Assembly: GCF_003814815.1 (NCBI RefSeq)
Contig: NZ_RKQQ01000002.1
Location: 124,001 to 188,000 of the forward strand
Length of the DNA stretch: 64,000 nucleotides
Origin: Salisediminibacterium halotolerans
Lineage (GTDB): Bacteria > Bacillota > Bacilli > Bacillales > Salisediminibacteriaceae
Reading direction: 5' to 3'
The position numbers and the translations under genes are program-made. Below the pieces are notes generated by a model, which saw only the letters and a list, made by a program, of their open reading frames with translations, searched no databases and had not been told where the DNA came from. Positions 40,218 through 49,839 of this stretch are shown here, piece after piece (the first letter of the stretch is position 1; each line of letters begins with the position of its first letter).

Positions 40218-40730
40218 GTGAGTTTAGCGCTGTCGATTGAGAAACCTTTATTTTTAAGTTCGACCCGGCCTTTGATGGTTCGCCAGAACGGGCATGATAT
40301 CGGATATATTAAGCGCTGGTACCGCAAAACAGCTGCTAATAAAGCCTATGATCCGAAAGATCAAGTGCATGTTTCGGTATTTGCGAGAAATTATGAAATT
40401 GAAATTACAGAAAACCGCTCTTCGTTTGCAAGAGGAAAGCAATGGGAGATTCGCATCGCGGGAAATTTTACCGGCTTCCTTGTAAACAATGAATCGTTGA
40501 AAGATCCGCACGCGATCAAGCTGCAAGTGCCGGCGCTCCCGGAAATTGCCGCAGAAGCGCGCGGGAAAAACAGCGGGGAAATTGCAATCGACGGAGAAGT
40601 TTGCGGTGAAACATATCGGGCGGGGCGTTATATTCCGACGAAATACGAAGCCGCTTTAAACGGCTTGCCGCAAGAGATAGATCCGCTTTTAGTTGCGGGC
40701 ATTCTTTATGTATATTGGCTCGCTATGTAA
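40218..40730 (+). CDS. uncharacterised protein, possibly tubby-like fold
   Basis: A 170-residue soluble protein starting at GTG 40218, 9 bases after GGAGGT. It begins MSLALSIEKPLFLSSTRPLMVR and is mostly beta-strand by pattern, with a single hydrophobic segment at the C-terminus (LLVAGILYVYWLAM) that could anchor it in a membrane, as in LURP/tubby-like (YxjI-type) proteins. I am not sure of this assignment. It stands alone between two unrelated genes. Confidence 0.6.
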   Translation: MSLALSIEKPLFLSSTRPLMVRQNGHDIGYIKRWYRKTAANKAYDPKDQVHVSVFARNYEIEITENRSSFARGKQWEIRIAGNFTGFLVNNESLKDPHAIKLQVPALPEIAAEARGKNSGEIAIDGEVCGETYRAGRYIPTKYEAALNGLPQEIDPLLVAGILYVYWLAM

Positions 40731-40760
40731 AAAGAACACGAATTGCCGCGGGACGTTCAA

Positions 40761-40940
40761 TCATTTCTGTTTGTCTGATCGCAACAGGGAGACGATGATG
40801 ACGATTGCTGCTGCTGAGAGAGCAAGAATAACCAGGCTGTAAATCGAGAAACCGTCCGTAATCATCAGTGTTCCGTGACGGATGGCATTGATCGCAATAA
40901 TAATAATGAGCAGTATATTGAAAATGCTCGTCCGGTCCAT
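40761..40940 (-). CDS. small two-helix membrane protein, 59 aa
   Basis: ATG 40940 follows AAGGATGATTAT. The product MDRTSIFNILLIIIIAINAI... has two hydrophobic helices separated by a short loop and a polar end LLRSDKQK. The longer in-frame extension to 41024 crosses the terminator of the upstream gene and is not supported. Function unknown. Confidence 0.65.
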   Translation of the reverse strand: MDRTSIFNILLIIIIAINAIRHGTLMITDGFSIYSLVILALSAAAIVIIVSLLRSDKQK

Positions 40941-41008
40941 ATAATCATCCTTTCGCTTAACTTTTAGTCGTTTTGATAATACCATATATTGATCATGCAA
41001 AACAAAAG

Positions 41009-41036
41009 TAAAACCCGAAGACATCAGTCGTCTTCG
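41009..41036 (-). terminator. terminator of the 41024-41563 gene
   Basis: On the minus strand CCCGAAGAC / GTCTTCGGG with loop GACTGAT, followed by TTTTAC; it overlaps the last codons of the gene. Confidence 0.7.
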
Positions 41037-41563
41037 GGAAGCTCTTCTACGTTTATATAATCAATGAGAAACTGGCCGTCTTCGCGGATTAAATCAGCGA
41101 TAAGGATAAAGCTGTTTTCGATTCGCCCCTCCGCTTCTTGAGATGAAGCAATCAACGAAAATTCGCTCCGATATGTAAAGGAATCGTGACTGAACGAGCT
41201 TGTCTGTTCTTTTAGAAAATCCAAGCGGATATTTTGCATCCCCGGATTCCCGCTCCGGAAATCTTCGATTGACCTTTCCCCGTAAAGCGTATCAGCAAAG
41301 AAATACTCTGTCTCTGCAGACGGCTTCCCGTCAGCCGGGAAAGCAGCTTGCAGGTAATCCGCAGTCAGTGATCGTCCAATTGTTTTTGCCTCATCTGCCG
41401 TTAAATCATCCTGACCGAACGTTTCCGCTGACTGGAATTTGCTTACGGGCATATGTGCCGGTGTATCGGAATCACCTTCGACGGCGCGGAATTCGATAAG
41501 TGAATAAGCGGTCATAAAACTCAAAACCACAACAAGAATGGTTAAAATAAAAACGCGCTTCAT
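41024..41563 (-). CDS. exported or membrane-anchored protein, unknown
   Basis: A 179-residue protein with one N-terminal hydrophobic helix (VFILTILVVVLSFMTAYSLI) and no lipobox, so it is either secreted or anchored by an uncleaved signal. The outside part is acidic, with mixed helix and strand and no cysteine. The ATG follows CTTGGAGGGAGAAAC. I do not know a homologue. Confidence 0.7.
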   Translation of the reverse strand: MKRVFILTILVVVLSFMTAYSLIEFRAVEGDSDTPAHMPVSKFQSAETFGQDDLTADEAKTIGRSLTADYLQAAFPADGKPSAETEYFFADTLYGERSIEDFRSGNPGMQNIRLDFLKEQTSSFSHDSFTYRSEFSLIASSQEAEGRIENSFILIADLIREDGQFLIDYINVEELPEDD

Positions 41564-41692
41564 GTTTCTCCCTCCAAGTAATCCTAACCTATGGAGGTTT
41601 CATTCCTTTTTTTCAGGCAGCCTAAACGTTTTATGTCGACGTTTCAAGCAAAATGCGGCTGGTTTTACTCGGTGACGATCTTTAAATAACTA

Positions 41693-41733
41693 AAAAACCG
41701 GAACGGCTCATGTGTCATGAGTACCAGTCCGGC
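41693..41733 (-). terminator. terminator of the prenyl synthase gene
   Basis: An imperfect stem between CCGGA...CTCATG and CATGAG...TCCGG, ending on the minus strand in TTTTTTAG. Confidence 0.6.
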
Positions 41734-42547
41734 TTTTAATGTCTTCAACGGTTTGTTCAACTTCGTCACGGGAGATTTTTTCGCGTCCGTCACGCAAAGC
41801 TTTCAGTGTTTTTTTTGCCAGTGCAAGCGGGATGTTGCAAAAGAGGGTGATACTGCGGTTTTGAATGTCTTTTAAATAGGCATCGCCTTTTGCGAGATTT
41901 GTTTCTGCGTAGTGAAACAGATCGGCGCGCGACCAGCCGTCAGGGACAAAGCTGACTCCGCGCTCGGCGTCTTCATCTTGGTTGCGGAGAATATTGACTG
42001 TCTGCAACCCCCGTCCATAGCCGATTGCGAGCTGGTAATCCGTTTTGGTGCCGTCGTACCATTCCCAAATGTCTGAGAGCATCACACCGACAAGGCCGGC
42101 TACGTAATAAGTATAGTCGTCTAAGTCTTCTTCGGTCTCAATGTGCCAATTTTTATCAGTCCACGATGCCATGCCGCCGGCCATAATCGAGGTAGATTCT
42201 TTAACTTTCGGTTTCGCCCCTTCAGGACAAACGTCAAGCCAATCTGCCAGGCGCAAGGTGACATGCGGAAGGTAGTCTTTAAAACCGGCTGTCAGAGCAT
42301 CATACGCCGAACGGTTAAACGTATCTTCACATAACAGCGCTGCTGTACCGCGCAAAAGGTGGGCCTTCGTATCATTGTTTAAATCAGGGTGATCTTCAAT
42401 TTCATCAACTGCACGCATGCATAAGTAAGCAGACGCAACGGCGTGTTTCATGTCTTTTTCGAGCAGGGTAATCGGGATGTAAAACGTTCGGCTCGTCAAC
42501 TTGAGCATCCGCATAGCATCTTTTTCAAGCTGTTTAGTCGCATTCAC
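41708..42547 (-). CDS. squalene/phytoene synthase family protein
   Basis: A 279-residue trans-isoprenyl diphosphate synthase that would join two prenyl diphosphates head to head. The first aspartate-rich motif is RAVDEIED (near residue 46) and the second region is GLQTVNILRNQDEDAERGVSFVP (near residue 183), both typical of the fold. Neither hopanoid, nor squalene-hopene cyclase, nor carotenoid desaturase genes (crtN-like) are nearby, so the product (dehydrosqualene, squalene or phytoene) is open. Bacillaceae of this kind are often pigmented. The ATG follows AAAGGAGAGACG. Confidence 0.88.
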   Translation of the reverse strand: MNATKQLEKDAMRMLKLTSRTFYIPITLLEKDMKHAVASAYLCMRAVDEIEDHPDLNNDTKAHLLRGTAALLCEDTFNRSAYDALTAGFKDYLPHVTLRLADWLDVCPEGAKPKVKESTSIMAGGMASWTDKNWHIETEEDLDDYTYYVAGLVGVMLSDIWEWYDGTKTDYQLAIGYGRGLQTVNILRNQDEDAERGVSFVPDGWSRADLFHYAETNLAKGDAYLKDIQNRSITLFCNIPLALAKKTLKALRDGREKISRDEVEQTVEDIKSRTGTHDT

Positions 42548-42656
42548 GGGAGCGTCTCTCCTTTAATTCGTATTTTCCGTCACGTATCTGTATTTCATTT
42601 TACATGACGGTGAGCTTGTTGTCATTGGAATTCCAGAATGTTCTGTTGCAAACGAG

Positions 42657-43511
42657 TCAAGTGGCTAAATCACTTGCAATATGCGCCATGACAACATCGG
42701 CAATATTATCTTGTCCGGCGATGTAGAGGCTGCGGCATCCGACAGCATCTTCCATTTCATTAAAGAGCGGATGCCCGTTTTTGTCGAGTAAAAAATCAAG
42801 GCCGACGAAATCAAGCTGAAACGCTGAGGTGATTTTTTCAACGATTTGGCGCTGGACTGCAGTCAATTCAACAAGTTTAGATGATCCGCCTTGTGAAATG
42901 TTTGCGCGGAAATCAGTTGATGATTCGCGTAAAACAGCTGCGATGATTTTTCCGCCGACAATATAAACGCGCAAGTCTTTGCCCGGCTGTCCGCCGACAG
43001 GCTGCTCGATCACCTGCTTTGGCAACGCGGCGCGGATGGATGCGGGCGAATCACTGATATTTAAAAGTTTAACGCCGGTGCCCCCGCGGCCGAGCGGGTC
43101 TTTAGCAATGATCGATTGATTTGTGCGTTCATCGAGAACTTGAGTTAAAGAGCAGGCCCGTGTCGGAAGCATCGGAACTCCGAGCTGATGCAGGTGAGCG
43201 TGAGCGAGCCGTTTATCATTTGCTATTCTTGCAATATTTGCGCGATTGTAACAACGGATTCCCATCACTTCGGCCGCTTCATTTAACCAAGGCGCGACCG
43301 CACGGTTTATAATAAATGCCGGGGGGGAAACGCCGCTGTTCGAATCAGTTCCGGCATTGCCGGCTGTTAATTGGAAATCGATCGATTCATACGGTTTTAC
43401 TGTCAGGTCAAGAGCATATTTTTTTGCCGCATCCTCGAGCAAATCAATAAAACGGCGATTGCGGGCAATATCCTTTTCGCGGTAAACGAGCCACCCTTTG
43501 CGGCCGTTCAT
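42657..43511 (-). CDS. ATP-grasp ligase, RimK-like (second of a pair)
   Basis: A 284-residue ATP-grasp enzyme. It has an N-terminal pre-grasp domain, the lid region LHQLGVPMLPTRAC, the nucleotide loop AKDPLGRGGTGVKLLN, VGGKIIAAVLR, and the metal-binding end DFVGLDFLLDKNGHPLFNEMEDAVGCRSL. RimK-like enzymes form amide bonds between an acid and an amine, often glutamate residues. It overlaps the preceding gene by 4 bases (ATGA). Here the usual N in the last N-x-N metal motif reads NEMEDAV. Function unknown; the two genes probably form one enzyme or act in series. Confidence 0.85.
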   Translation of the reverse strand: MNGRKGWLVYREKDIARNRRFIDLLEDAAKKYALDLTVKPYESIDFQLTAGNAGTDSNSGVSPPAFIINRAVAPWLNEAAEVMGIRCYNRANIARIANDKRLAHAHLHQLGVPMLPTRACSLTQVLDERTNQSIIAKDPLGRGGTGVKLLNISDSPASIRAALPKQVIEQPVGGQPGKDLRVYIVGGKIIAAVLRESSTDFRANISQGGSSKLVELTAVQRQIVEKITSAFQLDFVGLDFLLDKNGHPLFNEMEDAVGCRSLYIAGQDNIADVVMAHIASDLAT

Positions 43512-44428
43512 GATTTAGACCCCTTTACTGTCAACGTAGCTTCGATCCAATCCAGCATCGGTTCAGCCACATCGATACCGGTGCATTCGTATATACTTCG
43601 GATATGCGGGTTTGAATTCACTTCACAGACGACAGAACCCTTCGTCGTTTTTAAAAGATCTACACCGGCAAAATCCGTTCTGCACGCCTTTGCGGCAGCA
43701 ACAGCAAGCTTTTTTTCGTCATCTGTCGGCTCGTATTGTTCCGTTTCTCCGCCGGAACTTACGTTTGCGCGAAAATCGTTTGCTGATGTTCTGAGCATGG
43801 CAGCCGCGACTTTTCCGCCGATGACATTTAATCGCCTGTCTTCACCGGAACTTTCGCTGATAAACTGCTGATACAGATGAGGTTTGCCTGCAAGTTCCTC
43901 GGCTTTGTCGGCTAGTTCTTTTTCTGATCGGACGAGATAAACTTGCTGTCCGAATGAGCCGAACGCTTCTTTAACAACGAGCGGAAAACCGAGCAAAGAG
44001 GCGATCCGTGTTAGGTGACTGCGGTCCGTTAAGGGCATGCCCGGATAAATCATCGGCGCGCAAATCGTCTTCGGCTGCGGGAGATCAAACTGAGTCAATT
44101 TTTCATGCATCAGACGTTTGTCATCGCAAATCCCGATCGCGCCGCTGGAATTGTAACTTCGGATCCCGAGCTGTTCTAATTGCCGTAATAAGATTAAATC
44201 TTTATCCGCTGCATGAATAAAATCGGGCGGATAAGTTGCGGGGAAATCTTTTGAAGCGTTGAGCGGCGGAGAAAACGTGTCAAACTGCGCAAGCAGCTGT
44301 GTGTTTGCAACGGCATCAACCATTATCCCGCGCTTTTCTGCCTGATCTTTAAACCATGCGAGATAATCAAGGAATTTTTCAGTTTGTAAGTGGCTGTTAT
44401 AAAGAAGCCATCCGTGTAATGCGGCCAT
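43508..44428 (-). CDS. ATP-grasp ligase, RimK-like (first of a pair)
   Basis: A 306-residue ATP-grasp protein related to the gene after it. Visible motifs are SSGAIGICDDKRLMHEKL, VVKEAFGSFGQQVYLV, NVIGGKVAAAMLR, FRANVSSGG and the metal site DFAGVDLLKTTKGSVVCEVNSNPHI with the typical E-x-N-x-N. The start at 44428 is preceded by GGAAAGGAACG. Divergent from folC. Tandem RimK-like pairs are found in other Bacillaceae, but the substrate is not known to me; a peptide tail, a cofactor or a compatible solute derivative are candidates. Confidence 0.85.
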   Translation of the reverse strand: MAALHGWLLYNSHLQTEKFLDYLAWFKDQAEKRGIMVDAVANTQLLAQFDTFSPPLNASKDFPATYPPDFIHAADKDLILLRQLEQLGIRSYNSSGAIGICDDKRLMHEKLTQFDLPQPKTICAPMIYPGMPLTDRSHLTRIASLLGFPLVVKEAFGSFGQQVYLVRSEKELADKAEELAGKPHLYQQFISESSGEDRRLNVIGGKVAAAMLRTSANDFRANVSSGGETEQYEPTDDEKKLAVAAAKACRTDFAGVDLLKTTKGSVVCEVNSNPHIRSIYECTGIDVAEPMLDWIEATLTVKGSKS

Positions 44429-44533
44429 TCGTCAACGTTCCTTTCCGCAGCTTTTCTTCGTTTTAGTCATATGAATCGATCATGTCATGTTTGTCGTGTA
44501 AAATCAATAAAGAAAGAGGTGAGAGATAGAGTG

Positions 44534-45763
44534 ATGACAGTAATGGAAGCATCGGATTGGCTGCAAGAACGACAAGCGGCGGGAATCAGTTACTCGCTTG
44601 ATCGGATCGAAGCCGTTTTGGATCGGATTGACCGCCCGGATAACAAGTTGAGCGTGATTCATATTGCCGGAACGAACGGCAAAGGAACGGTCGGCCAATA
44701 TTTATCTAATGTGTTAATTATGAACGGATTAAGAGTCGGCAGTTTTGAAACCCCTTCATTCGGGGAAGTGTGGGAGCAGCTTCAATATAACGGGAAGGGG
44801 ATCGATTCATCTCAATTCGCTGAGGCGCTGTCGAGCATCGCCTCCGAGATTGAAAAGGTCGAAAATGTTCGTAATGAGCTGGTGAGTCCGTTTGAAGTGA
44901 TGACAGCGTTAGCTTATTACATGTTTGCACATGTTTTGCCGACAGATGCTGTTATTATTGAGGCAGGTATGGGCGGCAGATTGGATGCGACAAATGCTGT
45001 GAAACGGCCGAAAGCAACGGTGATTACGAATGTTGATTTTGATCATGAAGTGTACTTGGGAAGTGCGCTTGCGGACATCGCTTTTGAAAAAGCAGGGATA
45101 ATCAAAAACTCAGCACCGGTTTTTACTGGAGCAACAGAGCCTGCACTCAGTGTTATTGCCGAAACGGCAGCAAGCAAAGGGACGTACTTAGTTGAACCGG
45201 AAACTTTTAAACCTTCTTCATGGAACGAAGAAATTATCGCACCGGTCGATCGGATCAATGCTGCGCTTGCAGCAGAAACAGCCTGCTATATGCTCGCACA
45301 TGTATATGCTGTTATGCCGACTGAAACAGAAGTCCGCCGCGCAATTCTTGCGACGTCGCTTCCGGGCCGAATGGAGACGATGCAGCAAAACCCGACAGTG
45401 ATCGTGGATACAGCCCACAATCCTGCAGCAATAACAGCATTAACAGAAAAACTGACACATGCTGACTCGTTTCGCTTTGTTTATGTTTTGTTTGCAGCGA
45501 TGAAAGACAAGAACTATCAAGAGATGCTTGCTGTTTTAAATGAAGCAAAGTTCAATAAACAGGTTTTTTGGTGTTCATTTCATGATTATCGTGCGGCAGA
45601 ACCTAATGATTATGAAGCGAGAGAAGTTAACGCCGCGGTGGGATCGGGAGACAGCAAAGAACTTTTGACAAAGTTGCTTCGTGAAGCAAAAAGAGAGGAT
45701 GCTGTTTTAATAACCGGTTCGCATGCATTTGTCTCTTATATGCGTAATGTTTGGAAAAACTGA
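44534..45763 (+). CDS. folC: dihydrofolate synthase/folylpolyglutamate synthase
   Basis: A 409-residue Mur-ligase-fold enzyme that adds glutamate to dihydropteroate and folates. The P-loop is AGTNGKGTVG (residues 45-54), followed by ETPSFGEVWEQ, IIEAGMGGRLDATNA and the C-terminal domain with TAHNPAA. Note ETPSFGEVWEQLQ where many homologues read FTSPHL, so the substrate loop is divergent. ATG 44534 follows AGAGGTGAGAG; GTG 44531 is an alternative. As in other Bacillaceae it opens the region that continues to maf, radC and mreB. Confidence 0.9.
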   Translation: MTVMEASDWLQERQAAGISYSLDRIEAVLDRIDRPDNKLSVIHIAGTNGKGTVGQYLSNVLIMNGLRVGSFETPSFGEVWEQLQYNGKGIDSSQFAEALSSIASEIEKVENVRNELVSPFEVMTALAYYMFAHVLPTDAVIIEAGMGGRLDATNAVKRPKATVITNVDFDHEVYLGSALADIAFEKAGIIKNSAPVFTGATEPALSVIAETAASKGTYLVEPETFKPSSWNEEIIAPVDRINAALAAETACYMLAHVYAVMPTETEVRRAILATSLPGRMETMQQNPTVIVDTAHNPAAITALTEKLTHADSFRFVYVLFAAMKDKNYQEMLAVLNEAKFNKQVFWCSFHDYRAAEPNDYEAREVNAAVGSGDSKELLTKLLREAKREDAVLITGSHAFVSYMRNVWKN

Positions 45764-45885
45764 GTATTATGTACTGAAATTCAGTCAGTCCTAAAAATTT
45801 ACTGGTCATTTGGTTCAAAAAATTGCTTTAATATGGTAATGTGAGGTATAAAATATCATAACGCAGCTTATAAAAGGAGGGGAGT

Positions 45886-47589
45886 TTGATCAAAAACAGA
45901 AAAAAGTACTCGATCTATTTTTCCTGGTTGATTGTTTTCCTTCCTTTTTTAGTTTATACATTGGCAGAAACTGCTGCAGTATGGCGAGAACATGACGTTT
46001 CTATGCTGTTATTCAGTTTGTTAATTTCTTTAGTCAGCCTTTTCCCGATTCAAATGCGCCAATCGACGCTTGTTCCGTTTCACGGAGTTTCTTTGGCTGT
46101 TTTTTTGCATTACGGCTTTTTTTCGGAGTTTTTAATTACCCAGCTTGCTGTATTGATTATTATGCTGAAGACGATTAAAACGAAGGGCGATTTGTTTCGT
46201 CTTCCGTTAAATTCGCTTATGTTCGGCATTACATCGGCGTCGGCTGCAGCGGTATTTTACTTAAGCGGCGGTGTGACAGGAGAAGTCGCTTCGTCAGCAG
46301 TTACCGCACAAGCGCTCCCGGTCTTGTTATACGTTTTCACGTTTTACGTTTTAAACCATTTGATTCTTTATCTCATCAAACGTTTGTTCGTCGGCTATTC
46401 GAGGCCGCGTTTTTTTGATGATGCATTGAAGTGGGAAGCCATATCAGTTTTATTTGTTTTTCCTTTTGGCGTGATTCTGGCGTTATTATACGCGTCGGTC
46501 GGTGTAACCGCGATCGTTCTTATCGGTTTGCCGCTTTTATCGGCAGCAGCAGTATCGAAAACGTATTATTCGAGCAGGACATTGAATGATTTATTAAAAC
46601 AAATCAGTGAATTCGGCCAAGAAATGAACACATTGGGTGACGAGGATGTGATCGTTCAGCGCTTTTCTGACACGTGCCGGGAACTGTTCGGCTGCGATGA
46701 GATGATCATGTATGATCCGGCGAACGATGCATCCGGCAAACTTCATATCACTTACATACAACAATTTGCTGAACGGCCGGCGAGAAATGAGTGTGAGATC
46801 GACAGCGTCAGCAGAAACGTTTGCCGGGCAGGCGAGCCGCTTTGTTTCGGGACAAAAACAGAACGGGATCATTTAGGGAAAGATATTTTCCGTACTGATA
46901 TTCAATCGGTGCTCAGCGTGCCTGCTGTGCGCAATCAACAAGTTACCGGCGTGATCACGCTCTTATCTGTTAAAAAAAATCAGTATTCAGCTTCTGATCT
47001 GATGCTGCTGGAGATTTTGGCAAATTATTTGACCATCGCTGTGCAAAATGTCCGACACTTAAAAAATATCCGCGAAGAAAGTACGCGCTGCGGATTGACG
47101 AATTTGTACAATTTCCGCTACTTTGAACAGCTGCTGTTAAATGATTTTCACCAAGCGGACAAATCATACGCGATTATATTGCTGGATTTAGATTATTTTA
47201 AATCAGTCAACGATTCATTCGGCCATCACGCGGGCAACGCTGTTTTAAAGCAAGTCGCCGATGTTCTCGAAGATAATGTCGGCAGCGAAGGCGTAATTGC
47301 GCGCTATGGCGGAGAAGAGTTCGTCATTCTCATACCGGATTGCCGTACTGACAGAGCGGCCGCAGCTGCCGAAAAGCTCAGGGCAGAACTGGCAAATCAG
47401 CTGTTTTTTGTGACCGAAGACCTTGCTGCTCATGACGGTGCAACAGTCCGTCTCACCGCAAGCTTTGGAATAGCTGGAAATACAGCTGAAGATGACCATC
47501 CGATATCGGTTTTACGAAACGCTGACAGAGCGATGTATCTCGGCGCAAAAAATAAAGGCCGTAATAAAGTCTCCACATTCGGGGCTTAA
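45886..47589 (+). CDS. membrane GAF-GGDEF diguanylate cyclase
   Basis: A 567-residue signalling enzyme that makes cyclic di-GMP. About eight N-terminal helices (residues 10-225) form a membrane sensor module, then a GAF domain (about 245-390: EDVIVQRFSDTCRELFG, SVLSVPAVRNQQVTGVITLL) and a GGDEF domain with the active site RYGGEEFVIL (near residue 475) and LTNLYNFRYFEQLL at its start. The A-site motif is GGEEF, so activity is expected. No RxxD inhibitory site is obvious. TTG 45886 follows AAGGAGGGG. Its place before pilus genes suggests a role in switching between swimming and surface attachment. Confidence 0.9.
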   Translation: MIKNRKKYSIYFSWLIVFLPFLVYTLAETAAVWREHDVSMLLFSLLISLVSLFPIQMRQSTLVPFHGVSLAVFLHYGFFSEFLITQLAVLIIMLKTIKTKGDLFRLPLNSLMFGITSASAAAVFYLSGGVTGEVASSAVTAQALPVLLYVFTFYVLNHLILYLIKRLFVGYSRPRFFDDALKWEAISVLFVFPFGVILALLYASVGVTAIVLIGLPLLSAAAVSKTYYSSRTLNDLLKQISEFGQEMNTLGDEDVIVQRFSDTCRELFGCDEMIMYDPANDASGKLHITYIQQFAERPARNECEIDSVSRNVCRAGEPLCFGTKTERDHLGKDIFRTDIQSVLSVPAVRNQQVTGVITLLSVKKNQYSASDLMLLEILANYLTIAVQNVRHLKNIREESTRCGLTNLYNFRYFEQLLLNDFHQADKSYAIILLDLDYFKSVNDSFGHHAGNAVLKQVADVLEDNVGSEGVIARYGGEEFVILIPDCRTDRAAAAAEKLRAELANQLFFVTEDLAAHDGATVRLTASFGIAGNTAEDDHPISVLRNADRAMYLGAKNKGRNKVSTFGA

Positions 47590-47705
47590 AACTTCCTTCC
47601 AGATAGTTTTTCTTTTATAGGAGATACGTCTGAATGACTTTTAAATCATGCGTGGGTGATTTAAAATGAAATTGCGATGTATAAATGACAGGATGTGAAA
47701 GAATC

Positions 47706-48347
47706 ATGACACACGCAGTCTTTTTTTTAGCCGGCTTAATCATCGCGGCGCTTGCGCTCAGTTTCGCTCCATCCGTATGTTCCCGGAAGATGACGGCTCT
47801 TTCGACTGCGGCGGGAGCTTGCAGCGCCGCTGTTATGGTTGTACTTACGGAACTGTATAACGCGTGGTTCGCTGCGGGTGCAAGTTTTCTTTTTGCCGCC
47901 GCGGCTGCTTTGTGGCTGACAGAACGTTTTCGCGAGAGCAGTCGGTCAAAGGAGGGGGAAACCGCTCTTTATAGCGGTAAAACAGCTGATGACCAAGAGT
48001 TTTCATTAACGGCCAGTGACAAAGCATATCCTGCCGGAAAAGAGGCTGACATGAATAAAGGCATAAACGAGCAGAACGATGAGTCAGATTTGGAACTCTC
48101 AGAGTGGTTTGAACCGAAACGCCGAACACTCCTTTCAGCGGAAGATGAGAACCGTGAGTACGATGAAAATAAAGATTTGCCGCTGCGAGGTTATACAGTT
48201 GATGAAACGTTGCACACACAAAGAGAAAATATTGCTGCGTCAGCTGATAACTTATCCGGACAAAATCAGGAAAAATCTTACAGTGATCACAAACGGCGGG
48301 AGCTGTGGGCGCGTTTAGAAGAGGATGCAGCTCAAGAAAACGACTGA
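47706..48347 (+). CDS. membrane protein of the pilus cluster, unknown
   Basis: A 213-residue protein with three closely packed N-terminal helices (residues 3-80: AVFFLAGLIIAALALSFAP, ACSAAVMVVLTEL, WFAAGASFLFAAAAALWL) and a polar, acidic cytosolic tail. ATG 47706 is chosen after AGGATGTGAAAG; an in-frame ATG at 47685 has no site. It lies 13 bases before the VanW-like gene and is probably co-transcribed. I find no homologue by eye; it could be an assembly factor of the pilus machine. Confidence 0.65.
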   Translation: MTHAVFFLAGLIIAALALSFAPSVCSRKMTALSTAAGACSAAVMVVLTELYNAWFAAGASFLFAAAAALWLTERFRESSRSKEGETALYSGKTADDQEFSLTASDKAYPAGKEADMNKGINEQNDESDLELSEWFEPKRRTLLSAEDENREYDENKDLPLRGYTVDETLHTQRENIAASADNLSGQNQEKSYSDHKRRELWARLEEDAAQEND

Positions 48348-48360
48348 GGGGGCGTCGGAC

Positions 48361-49821
48361 ATGGAAAAGCAAAAATGGTTTGCCGGCGTATTTGCTGCCA
48401 TCACAGGAATTGCCGTCTTTTTAACGTTATTTACATACGCCGGGAGCGCGACTTACGCTCATTTGTTCGGTGAAGAACATTTCTCTGAAGACCGTCAAAT
48501 CGCATCAGCTGATGTTTCCGGAATGTCCGTTTCAGAAGCGGAAACACACATCGAAAAGCAAGCGCAGACATGGATCAATGAGTCGGACTTAGTGCTGCAA
48601 TGGTTCGATGAGCAGTTAACGGTGAGTGATACTATCGTTGATATTGATGCAGAAGAAACTGTAAACGAAGCACTAACTAACGACGGCGCCCAATCAGGCC
48701 TCGTTTCACACGTGGAGGAAGATTCGCTGGCGGAAGAAGTAAGCAGATTCACCGGACTTGCGAATTTTACGGAGCGGGTAGATTTACCGAGCTTAAAAGC
48801 TGCAATAAAAGCTGAACTGTCCGCTGCTCCGGCAAGCGCACAAATTTCGCTTCACGATCACAAGAATCCGGGAACAGCACCTGGCAAAACGATCGTAGCC
48901 CGGGCCGAGCGGGATGCAGCGTTAGACGGTGAAGCTTCGGAGTGGATCGGTCAACTTGGCGAATTCACTATTGAAGCAAACAGCAGTTATTCTTTTCGTG
49001 ACATGTTAAATGAACAGGGGATAGTTTATCACGGCGGCGAAAACGCTGCGGTTTTAAGTTCAGCAGTTTTTGAAACATTCGTGCAGTCAAATTTTGATAT
49101 TGTTGAACGTCACATACGTCATGAACGTTTTGACGCTGTTCCGCTCGGCTACGATGCAGCTGTGACAGACAACGGCAAAGATCTTCAAGCGGAAAATGTC
49201 AATGATACGTCCTATACGCTTCGCTTTGATTCAACCCCTGAAGGCTTTGCGGTTGAACTTGAAGGATACGACTGGCCGTATGCGATTGAAACGGGTACAA
49301 AGACAGAAGAACAGATTGAGTACGATACGCGGGTCCGTTTTGATGACCAGCTGCCTCCGGGTACTGCCGAATCAATAAAAGACGGGAAAGAAGGAGAGTT
49401 CATCCGCCTGACCCGTTCGTTTCTTGATGAAGCAGACGAAGTGATTCGAGAAGAAACTGTCAGCGAAGATTTTTATGCTCCGCAGCACGCTTTAATTGCG
49501 CGAAGCACGGAGGAAGCACCAGAAGAACCGCCGGCAGAAGAGCCGGCCGAACGAGGTTTGAACGGCGGTACAGGTGAAGCGGGCGGAGAACAGGAGACAG
49601 ATGCTCCGGTAAACGGCCAGCCTGATCGCGGCGAGCGCCCTGAAGTCAGCCCGCCGGCCTCTGACCGTGATGCTGGGGAAAATTCGTTTTATCAAGAACC
49701 GGCAGGTGATGAATCGGACGATACAGATGAAGAAGATACGCTTAATCGTGAGTCCGGTTCGTTTCAACCCGGCAGCAGCGGAATCGATGAAACCGATGAA
49801 CGGCCGCTGAAAGGGCGTTAA
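48361..49821 (+). CDS. VanW-like protein of the pilus cluster
   Basis: A 486-residue protein with one N-terminal signal/anchor helix (WFAGVFAAITGIAVFLTLFTY). The extracellular part starts with a putative peptidoglycan-binding region (VSGMSVSEAETHIEKQAQTW) and continues with a VanW-like domain (about residues 200-320, starting near GQLGEFTIEANSSYSFRDML). A possible G5-like strand pair (EVIREETVSEDFYAPQHALIA) follows, and the last 110 residues are low-complexity acidic. VanW-like proteins often accompany type IV pilus genes in Firmicutes, perhaps to pass the fibre through the cell wall. The ATG follows GAGGGGGCG. Confidence 0.75.
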   Translation: MEKQKWFAGVFAAITGIAVFLTLFTYAGSATYAHLFGEEHFSEDRQIASADVSGMSVSEAETHIEKQAQTWINESDLVLQWFDEQLTVSDTIVDIDAEETVNEALTNDGAQSGLVSHVEEDSLAEEVSRFTGLANFTERVDLPSLKAAIKAELSAAPASAQISLHDHKNPGTAPGKTIVARAERDAALDGEASEWIGQLGEFTIEANSSYSFRDMLNEQGIVYHGGENAAVLSSAVFETFVQSNFDIVERHIRHERFDAVPLGYDAAVTDNGKDLQAENVNDTSYTLRFDSTPEGFAVELEGYDWPYAIETGTKTEEQIEYDTRVRFDDQLPPGTAESIKDGKEGEFIRLTRSFLDEADEVIREETVSEDFYAPQHALIARSTEEAPEEPPAEEPAERGLNGGTGEAGGEQETDAPVNGQPDRGERPEVSPPASDRDAGENSFYQEPAGDESDDTDEEDTLNRESGSFQPGSSGIDETDERPLKGR

Positions 49822-49839
49822 CAGAAGGGAGCGTCTGTG

